Assembly (NCBI RefSeq): GCF_001552175.1
Contig: NZ_BCQR01000031.1
Span: 19,434 to 83,433, forward strand
From: Actinomadura kijaniata NBRC 14229
Lineage (GTDB): Bacteria; Actinomycetota; Actinomycetes; Streptosporangiales; Streptosporangiaceae
Reading direction: 5' to 3'
Length of the DNA stretch: 64,000 bases
Of this stretch, positions 11,475 through 19,841 are shown piece after piece; position 1 is the first letter of the stretch; every line of letters begins with the position of its first letter. Position numbers and translations under genes: made by a program. The notes below the pieces were generated by a model. It had not been told where the DNA came from. It saw only the letters and a list, made by a program, of their open reading frames with translations, and searched no databases.

Positions 11475-12632
11475 CTACTTCAGGGGCAACCCCGCGTAGT
11501 TCTCGGCCAGGGAGGTCATCGCGGCCTGGGAGGAGACGACGTACTCCAGGTGCGAGCGCTGGAGGCGGTGCTCGAACGGGGTGGCCCCGGGGTCGGTGTG
11601 CAGCAGCGTCGTCATCCAGTAGGAGAAGTGCTCGGCCCGCCAGACGCGCCTGAGGCAGCGTTCGGAGTAGCCGTCGAGCAGGGTCTCCGAGCCGGAGGCG
11701 TAGCGCTCGGTGAGCGCCTCGGCCAGGACCGTCACGTCGGCGACGGCCAGGTTGAGGCCCTTGGCCCCGGTGGGCGGCACGATGTGCGCGGCGTCCCCGG
11801 CCAGGAACAGCCTGTCGTGGCGCATCGGCTCGGCGACGAAGCTGCGCATCGGGGTGATCGCCCGGTCGGTGATGGGGCCCTCGCGCAGTTCCCAGCCGTC
11901 GTCGGTGGCGAACCGGGCGGCCAGCTCGTCCCAGATCCGGGCGTCGGACCAGGCGCCGAGGTCCTCGTCGGGCGCGACCTGGAGGTACAGGCGGCTGACC
12001 TTGGGCGAGCGCAGGCTGTGCAGGGCGAAGCCGCGCTCGTGGCTCGCGTAGATCAGTTCGTCGGTGGACGGCGGGACGTCGGCGAGGATGCCGAGCCAGG
12101 CGAACGGGTACTCGCGGGAGAACGTCCGCACGTCCGGGACGGCGGGGCGGCTGACGCCGTGGAAGCCGTCGCACCCGGCGATGTAGTCGCACTCCAGGAC
12201 GTGCTCGGCGCCGTCCTGGCGGAAGGTGACGCTGGGCGCGGCCGGGTCGACGGCCAGGACCTCGGCCTCGAAGCGGACGTCGCCGCCGTCGGCGAGCCGC
12301 CGTTCGACCAGGTCCTTGACGATCTCGGTCTGCGCGTAGATCGTCACGGTGCGGCCGGTCAGGTCGGTGATCGGGACGCGGTGCCCGGCGCCGCCGAACC
12401 GCAGCTCCAGGCCGTGGTGGACCAGGCCCTCGCGGTCCAGGCGCCCGCCGACGCCGGTGTCGCGCAGCACGTCGGTGGTGTTCTGCTCCAGCATCCCGGC
12501 GCGCTGGCGGCGTTCGACGTAGGCGCGGTCGCGGCTCTCCAGCACCACCGAGTCGATGCCCTGCCGGTGCAGCAGATGGGACAGCAGCAGTCCGGCGGGC
12601 CCTGCGCCGATGATCGCGACCTGGGTGCGCAT
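11475..12632 (-). CDS. pobA: 4-hydroxybenzoate 3-monooxygenase
   Basis: A 385-residue flavoprotein hydroxylase converting 4-hydroxybenzoate to protocatechuate with NAD(P)H and oxygen. Visible motifs are the N-terminal FAD Rossmann motif (VAIIGAGPAGLLLSHLLHRQG), the CDGFHGVSR segment (DG motif) and the second FAD motif (LFLAGDAAHIVPPTGAKGLN). Substrate-region sequence RRQRAGMLEQNTTDVL is typical of PobA. Length is as in characterised enzymes (about 390). It follows the IclR regulator gene by 97 bases and feeds the pca genes upstream. Its start at 12630-12632 has AAGGAG nearby. Confidence 0.95.
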   Translation of the reverse strand: MRTQVAIIGAGPAGLLLSHLLHRQGIDSVVLESRDRAYVERRQRAGMLEQNTTDVLRDTGVGGRLDREGLVHHGLELRFGGAGHRVPITDLTGRTVTIYAQTEIVKDLVERRLADGGDVRFEAEVLAVDPAAPSVTFRQDGAEHVLECDYIAGCDGFHGVSRPAVPDVRTFSREYPFAWLGILADVPPSTDELIYASHERGFALHSLRSPKVSRLYLQVAPDEDLGAWSDARIWDELAARFATDDGWELREGPITDRAITPMRSFVAEPMRHDRLFLAGDAAHIVPPTGAKGLNLAVADVTVLAEALTERYASGSETLLDGYSERCLRRVWRAEHFSYWMTTLLHTDPGATPFEHRLQRSHLEYVVSSQAAMTSLAENYAGLPLK

Positions 12633-12729
12633 GAGGATCTCCTTGGGTGGGGTCGGGGGTGGGGCGCCGTGGCTCAGGCGGGGGTCGGGCCTGGGTCGGG
12701 CGGGGAGCCGGCGGGGGTCGGGCGGAGGG

Positions 12730-13527
12730 TCAGGCGCTGTCGCGCCGGGCGGCGGGGTCGCCGCGCCAGTGCACGGCCACGTCGCGGGACAGGGCGCGCG
12801 CGGCGGTGGTCAGGGGCGGCAGCAGCCGCCGCAGGTCGGCGCTGCGGGTGCGGGCGACCAGCGACAGCGCGGCCACGACGGTACCGTCGGCGGCCCGGAC
12901 GGGGGCGGCGACCGAGGCCGCGCCGATGGTCATCTCGTCGCGGGTGACGGCGTAGCCGTCGCGGCGGACCTCGGCCAGGCAGTGCCGCAGCCGCTCGGGG
13001 TCGGTGATGGTGCGGGGCGTGAGCGCGGGCAGCCCGGCGGCCAGCACCGCCTCGCGTTCCCGTTCGGGCGCGAAGGCCAGCAGCACCTTGCCGACGCCGG
13101 TGGCGTGCAGCGGCAGCGCCGCCCCGACGTGGGTCACGATCGGCACCGAGCGGGTGCCACGCAGCCGTTCCAGGTACAGGGCGCTGCCGTCGCGCAGGAC
13201 GGCGAGCTGGACGTTGTCGTGCGTGGCCTCGTAGAGGTCCTCCATGTGGGGCAGCGCCAGCTCGCGCAGCCCGGTGACGGCCCCGGCCCGGGTCCCGATC
13301 CGCCACAGCCGGGTGCCGACGCGGTAGGTGCCGTCGGGGGCGCGTTCCAGGAAGTCGCCCGCCGCCAGCTCGCCGACCAGGCGGTGCCCGGTGGCGGGCG
13401 GCAGCCCCGCGCGGCGGCAGATCTCGCTGAGGGTGAGGCGGACCCCGCCGTCGGCGAACGCGTCCAGGATCGCCATCACCTTGCCCGCGACGCTCGGCGG
13501 GCGTGTCCGCTCGGCCACTTCGATCAC
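12730..13527 (-). CDS. IclR family regulator of protocatechuate catabolism (PcaR/PobR-like)
   Basis: A 265-residue IclR protein. Residues about 10-70 are the winged helix (LTLSEICRRAGLPPATGHRLVGEL), and the C-terminal effector domain has the family signature ALPLHATGVGKVLLAF and RRDGYAVTRDEMTIGAASVAAPV. IclR regulators of pca and pob operons sense aromatic intermediates. The gene sits inside the operon between pcaC (overlapping ATGA at 13524-13527) and pobA, so it is produced together with the pathway. The two palindromes before pcaI are its likely binding sites. Whether it activates or represses cannot be read from sequence. Confidence 0.88.
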   Translation of the reverse strand: MIEVAERTRPPSVAGKVMAILDAFADGGVRLTLSEICRRAGLPPATGHRLVGELAAGDFLERAPDGTYRVGTRLWRIGTRAGAVTGLRELALPHMEDLYEATHDNVQLAVLRDGSALYLERLRGTRSVPIVTHVGAALPLHATGVGKVLLAFAPEREREAVLAAGLPALTPRTITDPERLRHCLAEVRRDGYAVTRDEMTIGAASVAAPVRAADGTVVAALSLVARTRSADLRRLLPPLTTAARALSRDVAVHWRGDPAARRDSA

Positions 13528-13949
13528 TCCGGTCGTTCCTCGAGCACCCGCTGCGCGACGGCGAAGGCCGCGTTGGCGGCGGGAACCCCACAGTAGACGG
13601 CCGTCTGGAGGAGGACCTCCTTGATCTCCTCGGGGGTCAGGCCGTTGCGCAGCGCGGCCCGCACGTGCATCGCCAGCTCCTCCAGGTGGCCGCCGGCGAC
13701 CAGGGCGGTGAGGGTGACGCAGCTGCGGGTGCGGCGGTCCAGCCCGGGCCGGGTCCAGATCTCGCCCCAGGCGTAGCGGGTGATGAGGTCCTGGAAGTCG
13801 GCGGTGAGGTCGCTGGTGCGGGCGACGGCGCGGTCCACGTGGGCGTCGCCGAGCACCTCGCGGCGGACCCTCATGCCCGCGGCGTGCCGCCGCGCGTCGT
13901 CCATCGTGCTGTCGTCCGTCGTGCCGCCGTCCATCGTGTCACCGTCCAT
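13524..13949 (-). CDS. pcaC: 4-carboxymuconolactone decarboxylase
   Basis: A 141-residue protein of the carboxymuconolactone decarboxylase/AhpD-like fold that decarboxylates gamma-carboxymuconolactone to 3-oxoadipate enol-lactone. Typical segments are GMRVRREVLGDAHVDRA, WGEIWTRPGLDRRTRSCVTL and GLTPEEIKEVLLQTAVYCGVPAAN. The ATG at 13947-13949 follows GGAGGGA. The resulting N-terminus (MDGDTMDGGTTDDSTMDD) is a short acidic repeat not conserved in the family, so a downstream ATG at 13902-13904 is possible. The gene overlaps pcaD by 11 bases upstream and the IclR gene by 4 bases downstream. Confidence 0.93.
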   Translation of the reverse strand: MDGDTMDGGTTDDSTMDDARRHAAGMRVRREVLGDAHVDRAVARTSDLTADFQDLITRYAWGEIWTRPGLDRRTRSCVTLTALVAGGHLEELAMHVRAALRNGLTPEEIKEVLLQTAVYCGVPAANAAFAVAQRVLEERPE

Positions 13950-14697
13950 CGCGGGCTCCCTCCAGATGCTTGATGATCGCTTCGGTGACGGGGCCGGGGC
14001 GCTCGGCGTTCGCCAGGTGCCCGGCGGCCTCGACGACCGTGTGGGCCGCGCCGGGAATGCCCTCGGCCAGGACCCGGCCGTGCCCGGCGGGCGGGGTCGG
14101 CAGGTCCTCGGCCCCGGAGATCACCAGCGTGGGCGTGGTGATCTCGCCGAGGCGGGCGGTCGCGTCGAACGCGGCCAGCGCGTCGCAGCAGGCCGCGTAC
14201 CCCTCGGGGTCGGTGGCGCGCAGCATCGCCGCGTAGGGCCCGGCGCCGGTGAAGCCCGGGGTGAACCAGCGGCCCGGCGCGGAGTCGGCGACCGGGCCGA
14301 CGCCCTCGCGGCGGACCAGCGCGGCCCGGTCCCGCCACGCCCGCGGGTCGCCGAAGCGCGGCGAGGTGCAGCACAGCACGAGGGCGGTGAGGCGTTCGGG
14401 GGCGCGCAGCGCCAGGGCCGTGCCGACGGCCCCGCCGAGGGAGACCCCGGCGTAGGCGGCGCGGTCGACGCCGAGCCCGTCCAGGAGCGTCACGACGGCG
14501 TCGGCGAGGTCGTCGACGGTGAAGCCGGTCGCGGCCGGGGATGCGCCGTGGCCCGGCAGGTCGTAGCGCACGACCCGGTACCGGGCGGTGAACGCCTCCA
14601 GTTGCGGCCGCCACAGGTCGGCGGTGGTGCCCAGGGAGGGGCCGAGGACCAGCGGCGGCGCGTCCGCCGGGCCGTCGACGCGGTGGTGCAGGATCAT
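13939..14697 (-). CDS. pcaD: 3-oxoadipate enol-lactonase
   Basis: A 252-residue alpha/beta hydrolase that opens 3-oxoadipate enol-lactone to 3-oxoadipate. The nucleophile elbow is GVSLGG (serine at about residue 90), with the oxyanion region GPSLGTTADLWRPQ, an acid-loop ISGAEDLPTPP and the catalytic histidine in EAAGHLANAERPG. It starts at an ATG that overlaps the pcaB stop as ATGA (14694-14697), so translation is coupled. In some actinomycetes pcaD is fused to pcaC; here they are separate but overlap by 11 bases. Confidence 0.93.
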   Translation of the reverse strand: MILHHRVDGPADAPPLVLGPSLGTTADLWRPQLEAFTARYRVVRYDLPGHGASPAATGFTVDDLADAVVTLLDGLGVDRAAYAGVSLGGAVGTALALRAPERLTALVLCCTSPRFGDPRAWRDRAALVRREGVGPVADSAPGRWFTPGFTGAGPYAAMLRATDPEGYAACCDALAAFDATARLGEITTPTLVISGAEDLPTPPAGHGRVLAEGIPGAAHTVVEAAGHLANAERPGPVTEAIIKHLEGARDGR

Positions 14698-15890
14698 GCG
14701 GGGCTCTTCCGGTAGGTCGCCAGCGCCCGGTCGACCAGCGCGGACGCCGCGCCGGTGTCGGCGGGCCCGCCGTGGTCGGCCAGGACGGTCAGCAGGCCGT
14801 CGAGGTTGGCGCGCATCCGGTCGGGGCGGACCTCCAGGCCGGGCAGCAGCTCGGCGGCGGTCGCGGCGGCGCCGCCGGCCAGCCGCAGGCACTCGCGCAG
14901 CGGCTGCCACTCGGCGTGCCACTCCCCCGCCGGGCGTTCCAGCGGCGCCGCCTGGGCGGCCAGCAGGATCTGCGCCTGCGCGGGGACCTGGAGCGCGGCC
15001 GACCGGATCAGGACGGCCAGGGCGGGGTTGCGCTTGTGCGGCATCGCCGAGGAGCCGCCGCGGCCGGGCCCGGCGGCCTCGGCGACCTCGTCGATCTCGC
15101 TCTGCGCCAGCACCGCCACATCGGTGGCGATCTTGCCGAGGGCCCCGGCGACCAGCGCCAGGGCCGCGCCGAGCTCGGCGACCGGGGTGCGGCGGGTGTG
15201 CCAGGGCAGGTCGGACCGGGCCAGGCCGGTCTCGGCGGCGAACGCGGCCGTCAGGTCCAGCGCCCGGTCGCCGTAGGCGTCGAGCGTTCCGGCCGCGCCG
15301 CCGAGCTGGGCCGGCAGCGCCACGGCGGCCAGGCGGTCGCGGGCCTCCAGCAGGCCGAGCAGCCAGCCCGCCGCCTTCAGCCCGAACGTCACCGGCAGCG
15401 CCTGGCGGCCCAGGGTGCGGCCCGCCAGGGGCGTGTCGCGGTGCCGTTCGGCGTGACCGGCCAGCGCGTCCAGTGCCGTTTTCAGGTCGGCGAGGATGAC
15501 GCGCCTGGTCCGGTCCGCCACCAGCATCGCGGCGGTGTCCACGATGTCCTGGCTGGTCGCGCCCCGGTGGACGTGCTCGCCCGCCGCTCCGGCGAGCGCG
15601 CGCAGGTCCTTCACCAGCGGGACGACGGGGTTCCCGGCGCCGCGGGCGCGGCGGGCCAGCGCGGGCAGGTCGATCCGGTCGGCGTCCGCGACGGCGGCGA
15701 TGGCCTCGGCGGCCTCGGCGGGGATGATCCCGAGGCGGGCCTGGGCGCGGGCCAGCGCCGCCTCGGCGTCCAGCATCGCCTGGAGCCAGGCCCGGTCGCC
15801 GGTCGCCGCCTCGGCCCGCGTTCCGGCGCGGACCGGGGACAGCAGGCCGGCGTCGAGGCCGGCGTCGAGGCCGGAAGGGTCAGAAGGCAA
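14694..15890 (-). CDS. pcaB: 3-carboxy-cis,cis-muconate cycloisomerase
   Basis: A 398-residue member of the fumarase/aspartase superfamily that lactonises 3-carboxymuconate to gamma-carboxymuconolactone. The superfamily signature is present as GGSSAMPHKRNPALAVLIRS (residues about 270-290), along with HRGATSQDIVDTAAMLV and the TLGRQALPVTFGLKAAGWL region typical of PcaB. Length is somewhat shorter than long PcaB forms (about 450) but all catalytic blocks are visible. The N-terminus GLDAGLDAGLLSPV contains a short duplicated segment. It overlaps pcaG by 11 bases and pcaD by 4. Confidence 0.92.
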   Translation of the reverse strand: MPSDPSGLDAGLDAGLLSPVRAGTRAEAATGDRAWLQAMLDAEAALARAQARLGIIPAEAAEAIAAVADADRIDLPALARRARGAGNPVVPLVKDLRALAGAAGEHVHRGATSQDIVDTAAMLVADRTRRVILADLKTALDALAGHAERHRDTPLAGRTLGRQALPVTFGLKAAGWLLGLLEARDRLAAVALPAQLGGAAGTLDAYGDRALDLTAAFAAETGLARSDLPWHTRRTPVAELGAALALVAGALGKIATDVAVLAQSEIDEVAEAAGPGRGGSSAMPHKRNPALAVLIRSAALQVPAQAQILLAAQAAPLERPAGEWHAEWQPLRECLRLAGGAAATAAELLPGLEVRPDRMRANLDGLLTVLADHGGPADTGAASALVDRALATYRKSPA

Positions 15891-16419
15891 AGAAGACCGT
15901 CTCCTGTTCGCCCTGCATGTGGATGTCGAAACGGTACGTCCGCTCCCCCTCGGCCGCGGCGACCAGGGTGGCGCGGCGGTCGGCGGGGACCTCGTTCAGC
16001 ACCGGGTCGGCGGCGTGGGCGGCGGTGTCCTCGGGGAAGTACAGGCGGGTGAACACCTGCCGCAGCAGCCCCCGCATGAACACCTGCACGGCGATGTAGG
16101 GCGCCGAGCCGTCGCCGACCGCGCCGGGCCGGACGGTGGTGAAGTGGTAGCGGCCGTCGAGGTCGGTGGGGCAGCGGCCGAAGCCGGAGAACGCGTCGTC
16201 CTCGCGGCGCAGCGCGCCCTGCCGGCGGGGGATCCCGCCGTCGCCGTCGGGCTGCCAGATCTCCACGATCGCGTCGGGGACCGGGTCGCCCGCGCCGTCC
16301 AGGACGCGGCCGTGCAGCCTGATCGCGTCGGTCCGCCAGCCGGGGACCAGGTCGGGTCCGCCGTCGTAGGGCAGGGCGTAGCCGAAGAAGGGGCCGACGG
16401 TCTGCGAGGGGGTGGTCAT
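15880..16419 (-). CDS. pcaG: Protocatechuate 3,4-dioxygenase alpha subunit
   Basis: A 179-residue intradiol dioxygenase alpha chain. It begins with TPSQTVGPFFGYAL, the usual PcaG opening, and has the shared beta-sandwich segments VLDGAGDPVPDAIVEIWQPD and DGRYHFTTVRPG. The alpha chain lacks the full set of iron ligands, which the beta chain provides; the two form the functional oligomer that cleaves protocatechuate to 3-carboxymuconate. The ATG at 16417-16419 overlaps the pcaH stop. Length is normal for the family (about 180-200). Confidence 0.93.
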   Translation of the reverse strand: MTTPSQTVGPFFGYALPYDGGPDLVPGWRTDAIRLHGRVLDGAGDPVPDAIVEIWQPDGDGGIPRRQGALRREDDAFSGFGRCPTDLDGRYHFTTVRPGAVGDGSAPYIAVQVFMRGLLRQVFTRLYFPEDTAAHAADPVLNEVPADRRATLVAAAEGERTYRFDIHMQGEQETVFFAF

Positions 16420-17084
16420 GCGTCCTCCGTCGGGGTCTGGCCGAGCACGATGTCGAACTGGTAGCCCAGGGCCCACTCCGGCACGGTGGTGTCCAGGTCG
16501 AAGCGGGAGACCAGGCGCCGGCGGGCCTTCTCGTCGGGGATCGACTGGAAGATCGGGTCGTGGGCGAACAGCGGGTCGCCCGGGAAGTACATCTGGGTGA
16601 CGAGCCGCTGGGTGAACGCCGTGCCGAACACCGAGAAGTGGATGTGGGCGGGCCGCCAGGCGTTGTCGTGGTTGCGCCACGGGTAGGCGCCCGGCTTGAT
16701 CGTCACGAACTCGTAGCGGCCCTGGGCGTCGGTGAGGGCGCGGCCGGCGCCGGTGAAGTTGGGGTCCAGCGGCGCCGGGTGCTGGTCGCGCAGGTGGGCG
16801 TAGCGGCCGGCGGCGTTGGCCTGCCAGACCTCGACCAGCGCGCCCGGGACCGGGCGTCCGGTGGAGTCCAGCAGGCGCCCGGTGACGATGATGCGCTCGC
16901 CGAGCGGCTCGCCGGAGTGCTGCTTGGTCAGGTCGTTGTCCAGCGCGCCGAGTTCGGCGTGCCCGAACACCGGGGAGGTCAGCTCCACGCTGTCGGGGCC
17001 GAGCTTGGGCAGCACCAGCTCCCGCGAGGGGGCCCGCAGGACGGTGCTCTTGTAGGCCGGGGACAGGTACGGGGGGTGGGTCAC
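16416..17084 (-). CDS. pcaH: Protocatechuate 3,4-dioxygenase beta subunit
   Basis: A 222-residue catalytic chain of the non-heme iron intradiol dioxygenase. Iron-ligand regions are visible: tyrosine in [20 protein letters not shown], tyrosine in [20 protein letters not shown] and the histidines HIH in the same stretch. The signature [29 protein letters not shown] matches the intradiol dioxygenase pattern. The GTG start at 17082-17084 overlaps the pcaJ stop codon (GTGA), coupling their translation. Works with PcaG. Confidence 0.95.
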   Translation of the reverse strand: MTHPPYLSPAYKSTVLRAPSRELVLPKLGPDSVELTSPVFGHAELGALDNDLTKQHSGEPLGERIIVTGRLLDSTGRPVPGALVEVWQANAAGRYAHLRDQHPAPLDPNFTGAGRALTDAQGRYEFVTIKPGAYPWRNHDNAWRPAHIHFSVFGTAFTQRLVTQMYFPGDPLFAHDPIFQSIPDEKARRRLVSRFDLDTTVPEWALGYQFDIVLGQTPTEDA

Positions 17085-17722
17085 GGGTGGACCGCCTCCT
17101 TCAACGGGGGTTCGGTGGCGGCGCGGATCTCGTCGGGGGTGACGCCGGGTGCGGTCTCCACCAGCACCAGGCCGTCGTCGGTGACGTCCAGCACGCCGAG
17201 GTCGGTGATGACGCGGTCGACGCAGCGCGCGCCGGTGAGCGGCAGCGCGCACTCGTTGACGATCTTGGGTGAGCCGTCGCGGGCGGTGTGGTTCATCACC
17301 ACGATCACCTTGCGGGCGCCGTGCACCAGGTCCATCGCGCCGCCCATCCCCTTGATCATCTTTCCGGGGACCGACCAGTTGGCCAGGTCGCCGCGGGCCG
17401 AGACCTGCATGGCGCCGAGCACGGCGATGTCGATGTGGCCGCCGCGGATCATGCCGAACGACAGCGAGGAGTCGAACGCGGCCGCGCCGGGCAGCAGGGT
17501 GACGGTCTCCTTGCCCGCGTTGATGAGGTCGGGGTCGACCTCGTCCTCGGTCGGGTAGGGGCCGACGCCGAGGACGCCGTTCTCGGCGTGCAGCACCACC
17601 TGGCGCCCCTCGGGCAGGAAGCCGGGGATCAGGGTGGGCAGGCCGATGCCGAGGTTGACGTAGGCGCCGTCGGGGAGTTCGGCGGCGGCGCGGGCGGCGA
17701 TCTGTTCGCGGGTCCAGGGCAT
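17081..17722 (-). CDS. pcaJ: 3-oxoadipate CoA-transferase subunit B
   Basis: A 213-residue CoA-transferase family I beta subunit that, with PcaI, transfers CoA from succinyl-CoA to 3-oxoadipate. The catalytic glutamate lies in the conserved ENGVLGVGP segment. The [17 protein letters not shown] and [29 protein letters not shown] blocks are typical of subunit B. The ATG at 17720-17722 overlaps the pcaI stop by one base. The next enzyme, thiolase PcaF, is not in this window. Confidence 0.93.
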   Translation of the reverse strand: MPWTREQIAARAAAELPDGAYVNLGIGLPTLIPGFLPEGRQVVLHAENGVLGVGPYPTEDEVDPDLINAGKETVTLLPGAAAFDSSLSFGMIRGGHIDIAVLGAMQVSARGDLANWSVPGKMIKGMGGAMDLVHGARKVIVVMNHTARDGSPKIVNECALPLTGARCVDRVITDLGVLDVTDDGLVLVETAPGVTPDEIRAATEPPLKEAVHP

Positions 17723-18480
17723 CAGCGCGTCGTCCTCTTCTCGATGGGCTTGTCGGCGGCCTGCTCGGGGGTGAGCGGGAGGACGCGCTGCACGAACACG
17801 CCCGGCAGGTGCACGGCGTCGGGGTCGAGGTCGCCGGGCTCGACCAGCTCCTCCACCTCGGCGACCGTGATCCGCCCGGCCATCGCGGCGAGAGGGTTGA
17901 AGTTGCGGGCGGCCTGGTGGAACACGAGGTTGCCGTGCCGGTCGCCCCGGGCCGCGCGCACCAGGGCGAAGTCGGTGGTGATGGCCTCCTCCAGCACGTA
18001 GGGGCGGCCGCCGAACTCGCGGACCTCCTTGGGCGGGGAGGCGACCGCCACGGTGCCGTCGGCGTGGTAGCGCCAGGGCAGCCCGCCCTCGGCGACCAGG
18101 GTGCCGACCCCGGCGGGGGTGTAGAACGCCGGGATGCCCGAGCCCCCGGCGCGCAGCCGTTCGGCGAGGGTGCCCTGCGGCATCAGCTCGACCTCGATCT
18201 CGCCGGCCAGGTACTGGCGGGCGAACTCCTTGTTCTCGCCCACGTAGGAGCCCATGGCGCGGGCGATCCGCCCGGCGGCCAGCAGCTGCCCGAGGCCCCG
18301 GCCGTCCAGGCCGCAGTTGTTGGACACGACCCGCAGGCCGGTCGAGCCCCGGTCGTACAGGGCGCCGATGAGGACCGCGGGCACGCCGCACAGCCCGAAG
18401 CCGCCGACCGCCAGCGACGCCCCGTCGCCGATGTCGGCGACGGCCTGCTCTGCCGAGGCCACGACCTTGTCGAGTGTCAC
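17722..18480 (-). CDS. pcaI: 3-oxoadipate CoA-transferase subunit A
   Basis: A 252-residue CoA-transferase family I alpha subunit. It has the glycine-rich motif [19 protein letters not shown] near the N-terminus and the [12 protein letters not shown] segment, plus GVGTLVAEG and [16 protein letters not shown], all usual in PcaI/ScoA. First gene of the pca-pob operon. The start is GTG at 18478-18480 with a strong GGAAGGGGG ribosome site that overlaps one of two palindromic sites, so a bound regulator would cover the site just upstream of translation start. Confidence 0.93.
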   Translation of the reverse strand: MTLDKVVASAEQAVADIGDGASLAVGGFGLCGVPAVLIGALYDRGSTGLRVVSNNCGLDGRGLGQLLAAGRIARAMGSYVGENKEFARQYLAGEIEVELMPQGTLAERLRAGGSGIPAFYTPAGVGTLVAEGGLPWRYHADGTVAVASPPKEVREFGGRPYVLEEAITTDFALVRAARGDRHGNLVFHQAARNFNPLAAMAGRITVAEVEELVEPGDLDPDAVHLPGVFVQRVLPLTPEQAADKPIEKRTTR

Positions 18481-18494
18481 GCCGAGGTGCCCCC

Positions 18495-18509
18495 TTCCGC
18501 TGAGTGGAA
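18495..18509 (-). promoter_or_regulatory. Palindrome next to pcaI start (candidate IclR/PcaR site 1)
   Basis: TTCCGCTGAGTGGAA is a 15-base near-perfect palindrome (one mismatched pair) 15 bases upstream of the pcaI start codon. It repeats the sequence of the perfect palindrome at 18560-18574, which supports a role as a regulator site rather than chance. Confidence 0.6.
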
Positions 18510-18558
18510 CAACACCGCCCTCACCTTCCCAGGTTCCCCGGGTGGTGTGGACGGGCGC

Positions 18559-18575
18559 TTTCCGCTCAGCGGAAA
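18559..18575 (-). promoter_or_regulatory. Perfect 17-bp palindrome upstream of pcaI (candidate IclR/PcaR site 2)
   Basis: TTTCCGCTCAGCGGAAA has perfect 8-bp arms around a single base. Its centre is 65 bases from that of the related site near pcaI, about six helical turns, so two dimers could bind the same DNA face. It also lies 8 bases beyond the ECF sigma gene stop codon, so a terminator role is possible, but two copies favour an operator. Confidence 0.6.
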
Positions 18576-18582
18576 AGGGCGG

Positions 18583-19569
18583 CTATCCGGCGGGGAGCGC
18601 CTCCGGGAGGCCGAAGTAGGGGAACAGCGTGGTGTCGAGGAACGCCGCCACGTGCGAGATCCGCCCGCCCGCGATGGTGACGACCTCCAGCTGGAACGGG
18701 TGGTAGGCGCCGTCCGGGCCGCGCCGGTACATCCCGAACGCGGGCTGCCCGTTGGCCGCGGTCGGCACCATGCGCAGCTCGCCGGGCGACGGGGCGCACT
18801 GGGCGGCGATGAGCCGGGCGATGTGGTCAATGCCGGAGAACCACTGTGGGAAAGGCGGCATCTCCCAGGTCGCGTCCTGCTTGAACAGCTCGACCAGGGC
18901 CGCGATGTCGGCGTCCTCGAACGCCCTGGCGTAGCGCTCCAGCAGGGCGCGCTGCTCGGGGTCGGTGGGCTCGGCCAGCTCGTCGCGTTCGGGGGCGGCC
19001 TGCTCCAGCTGGGCGCGGGCGCGCTGCAGGGCGCTGTTGACCGAGGCGACCGAGGTGTCGAACAGCTCGGCGACCTCGGCGGCCTTCCACTTGAGGACGT
19101 CCCGCAGGATCAGCACGACCCGCTGCCTGGCGGGCAGGTGCTGGAGCGCGGCGATGAACGCCAGCCGGGTGCTCTCGCGGGCCGCCACGATCGTCGCCGG
19201 GTCGGAGGGGTCGGCGTCCAGCACGGTGTCGGGCACCGGCTCCAGCCAGGGCACCTCGGGCGAGGCGAAGACCGGCCGCTCCGGCTCGTCGGTGGGCGCG
19301 CCCAGCCCGGACGGCATGGGACGTCTGCCCCGCTGCTCGATGGCGGTCAGGCACGCGTTGGTGGCGATCCGGTACAGCCAGGTCCGCAGCGAGGAGCGCC
19401 CCTCGAAGTCGTCGTAGGACCGCCAGGCCCGCAGGTAGGTCTCCTGGAGCAGGTCCTCGGCGTCGTGGATGGAGCCGAGCATCCGGTAGCAGTGCGCCAG
19501 CAGCTCGCGCCGGTAGGGGTCGACGAGTTCCTGGAAGGCCCGGTCCTGCTCGATCGTGCTGTTGCCCAT
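18583..19569 (-). CDS. ECF sigma-70 factor with C-terminal SnoaL-like domain
   Basis: A 328-residue sigma factor. Region 2 spans about residues 15-80 (YRRELLAHCYRMLGSIHDAEDLLQETYLRAW and RTWLYRIATNACL), region 4 about 125-190 (LPARQRVVLILRDVLKWKAAEVAELFDTSVASVNSALQRAR). The last about 130 residues form a SnoaL-like/NTF2-fold extension (WFSGIDHIARLI, LEVVTIAGGRISHVAAFLDT), as in the SigG/SigJ-type and TIGR02960 families, where the tail modulates activity without a classical anti-sigma factor. ATG 19567-19569 is preferred over an upstream in-frame ATG at 19591-19593 because of the GAGGTGA site. No anti-sigma gene is adjacent. Confidence 0.9.
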   Translation of the reverse strand: MGNSTIEQDRAFQELVDPYRRELLAHCYRMLGSIHDAEDLLQETYLRAWRSYDDFEGRSSLRTWLYRIATNACLTAIEQRGRRPMPSGLGAPTDEPERPVFASPEVPWLEPVPDTVLDADPSDPATIVAARESTRLAFIAALQHLPARQRVVLILRDVLKWKAAEVAELFDTSVASVNSALQRARAQLEQAAPERDELAEPTDPEQRALLERYARAFEDADIAALVELFKQDATWEMPPFPQWFSGIDHIARLIAAQCAPSPGELRMVPTAANGQPAFGMYRRGPDGAYHPFQLEVVTIAGGRISHVAAFLDTTLFPYFGLPEALPAG

Positions 19570-19841
19570 GGTCGTCACCTCGGTCTGCTGCACAGCGGCA
19601 ATGCCCTGTCTCCGACGTTAGGACACCCCACCGACAAAACAGAGGGGAACGACGGCAACCACGGTGGCCTCCCGTGGCCTCAGCGCCGGGAGTGACCAGA
19701 ATCGAAAAAGCGTTCGAAGTCATGCCGAAGAGCCCCCGGCTTCGCGCCGCCCCCAACCGTGTTCCACGAAGATCACGGCGGAGGGGACGTCACGACACTA
19801 CGATCTTGCCGGTCTCCCGCCCCCGGTGAAAGAGGCCATCA

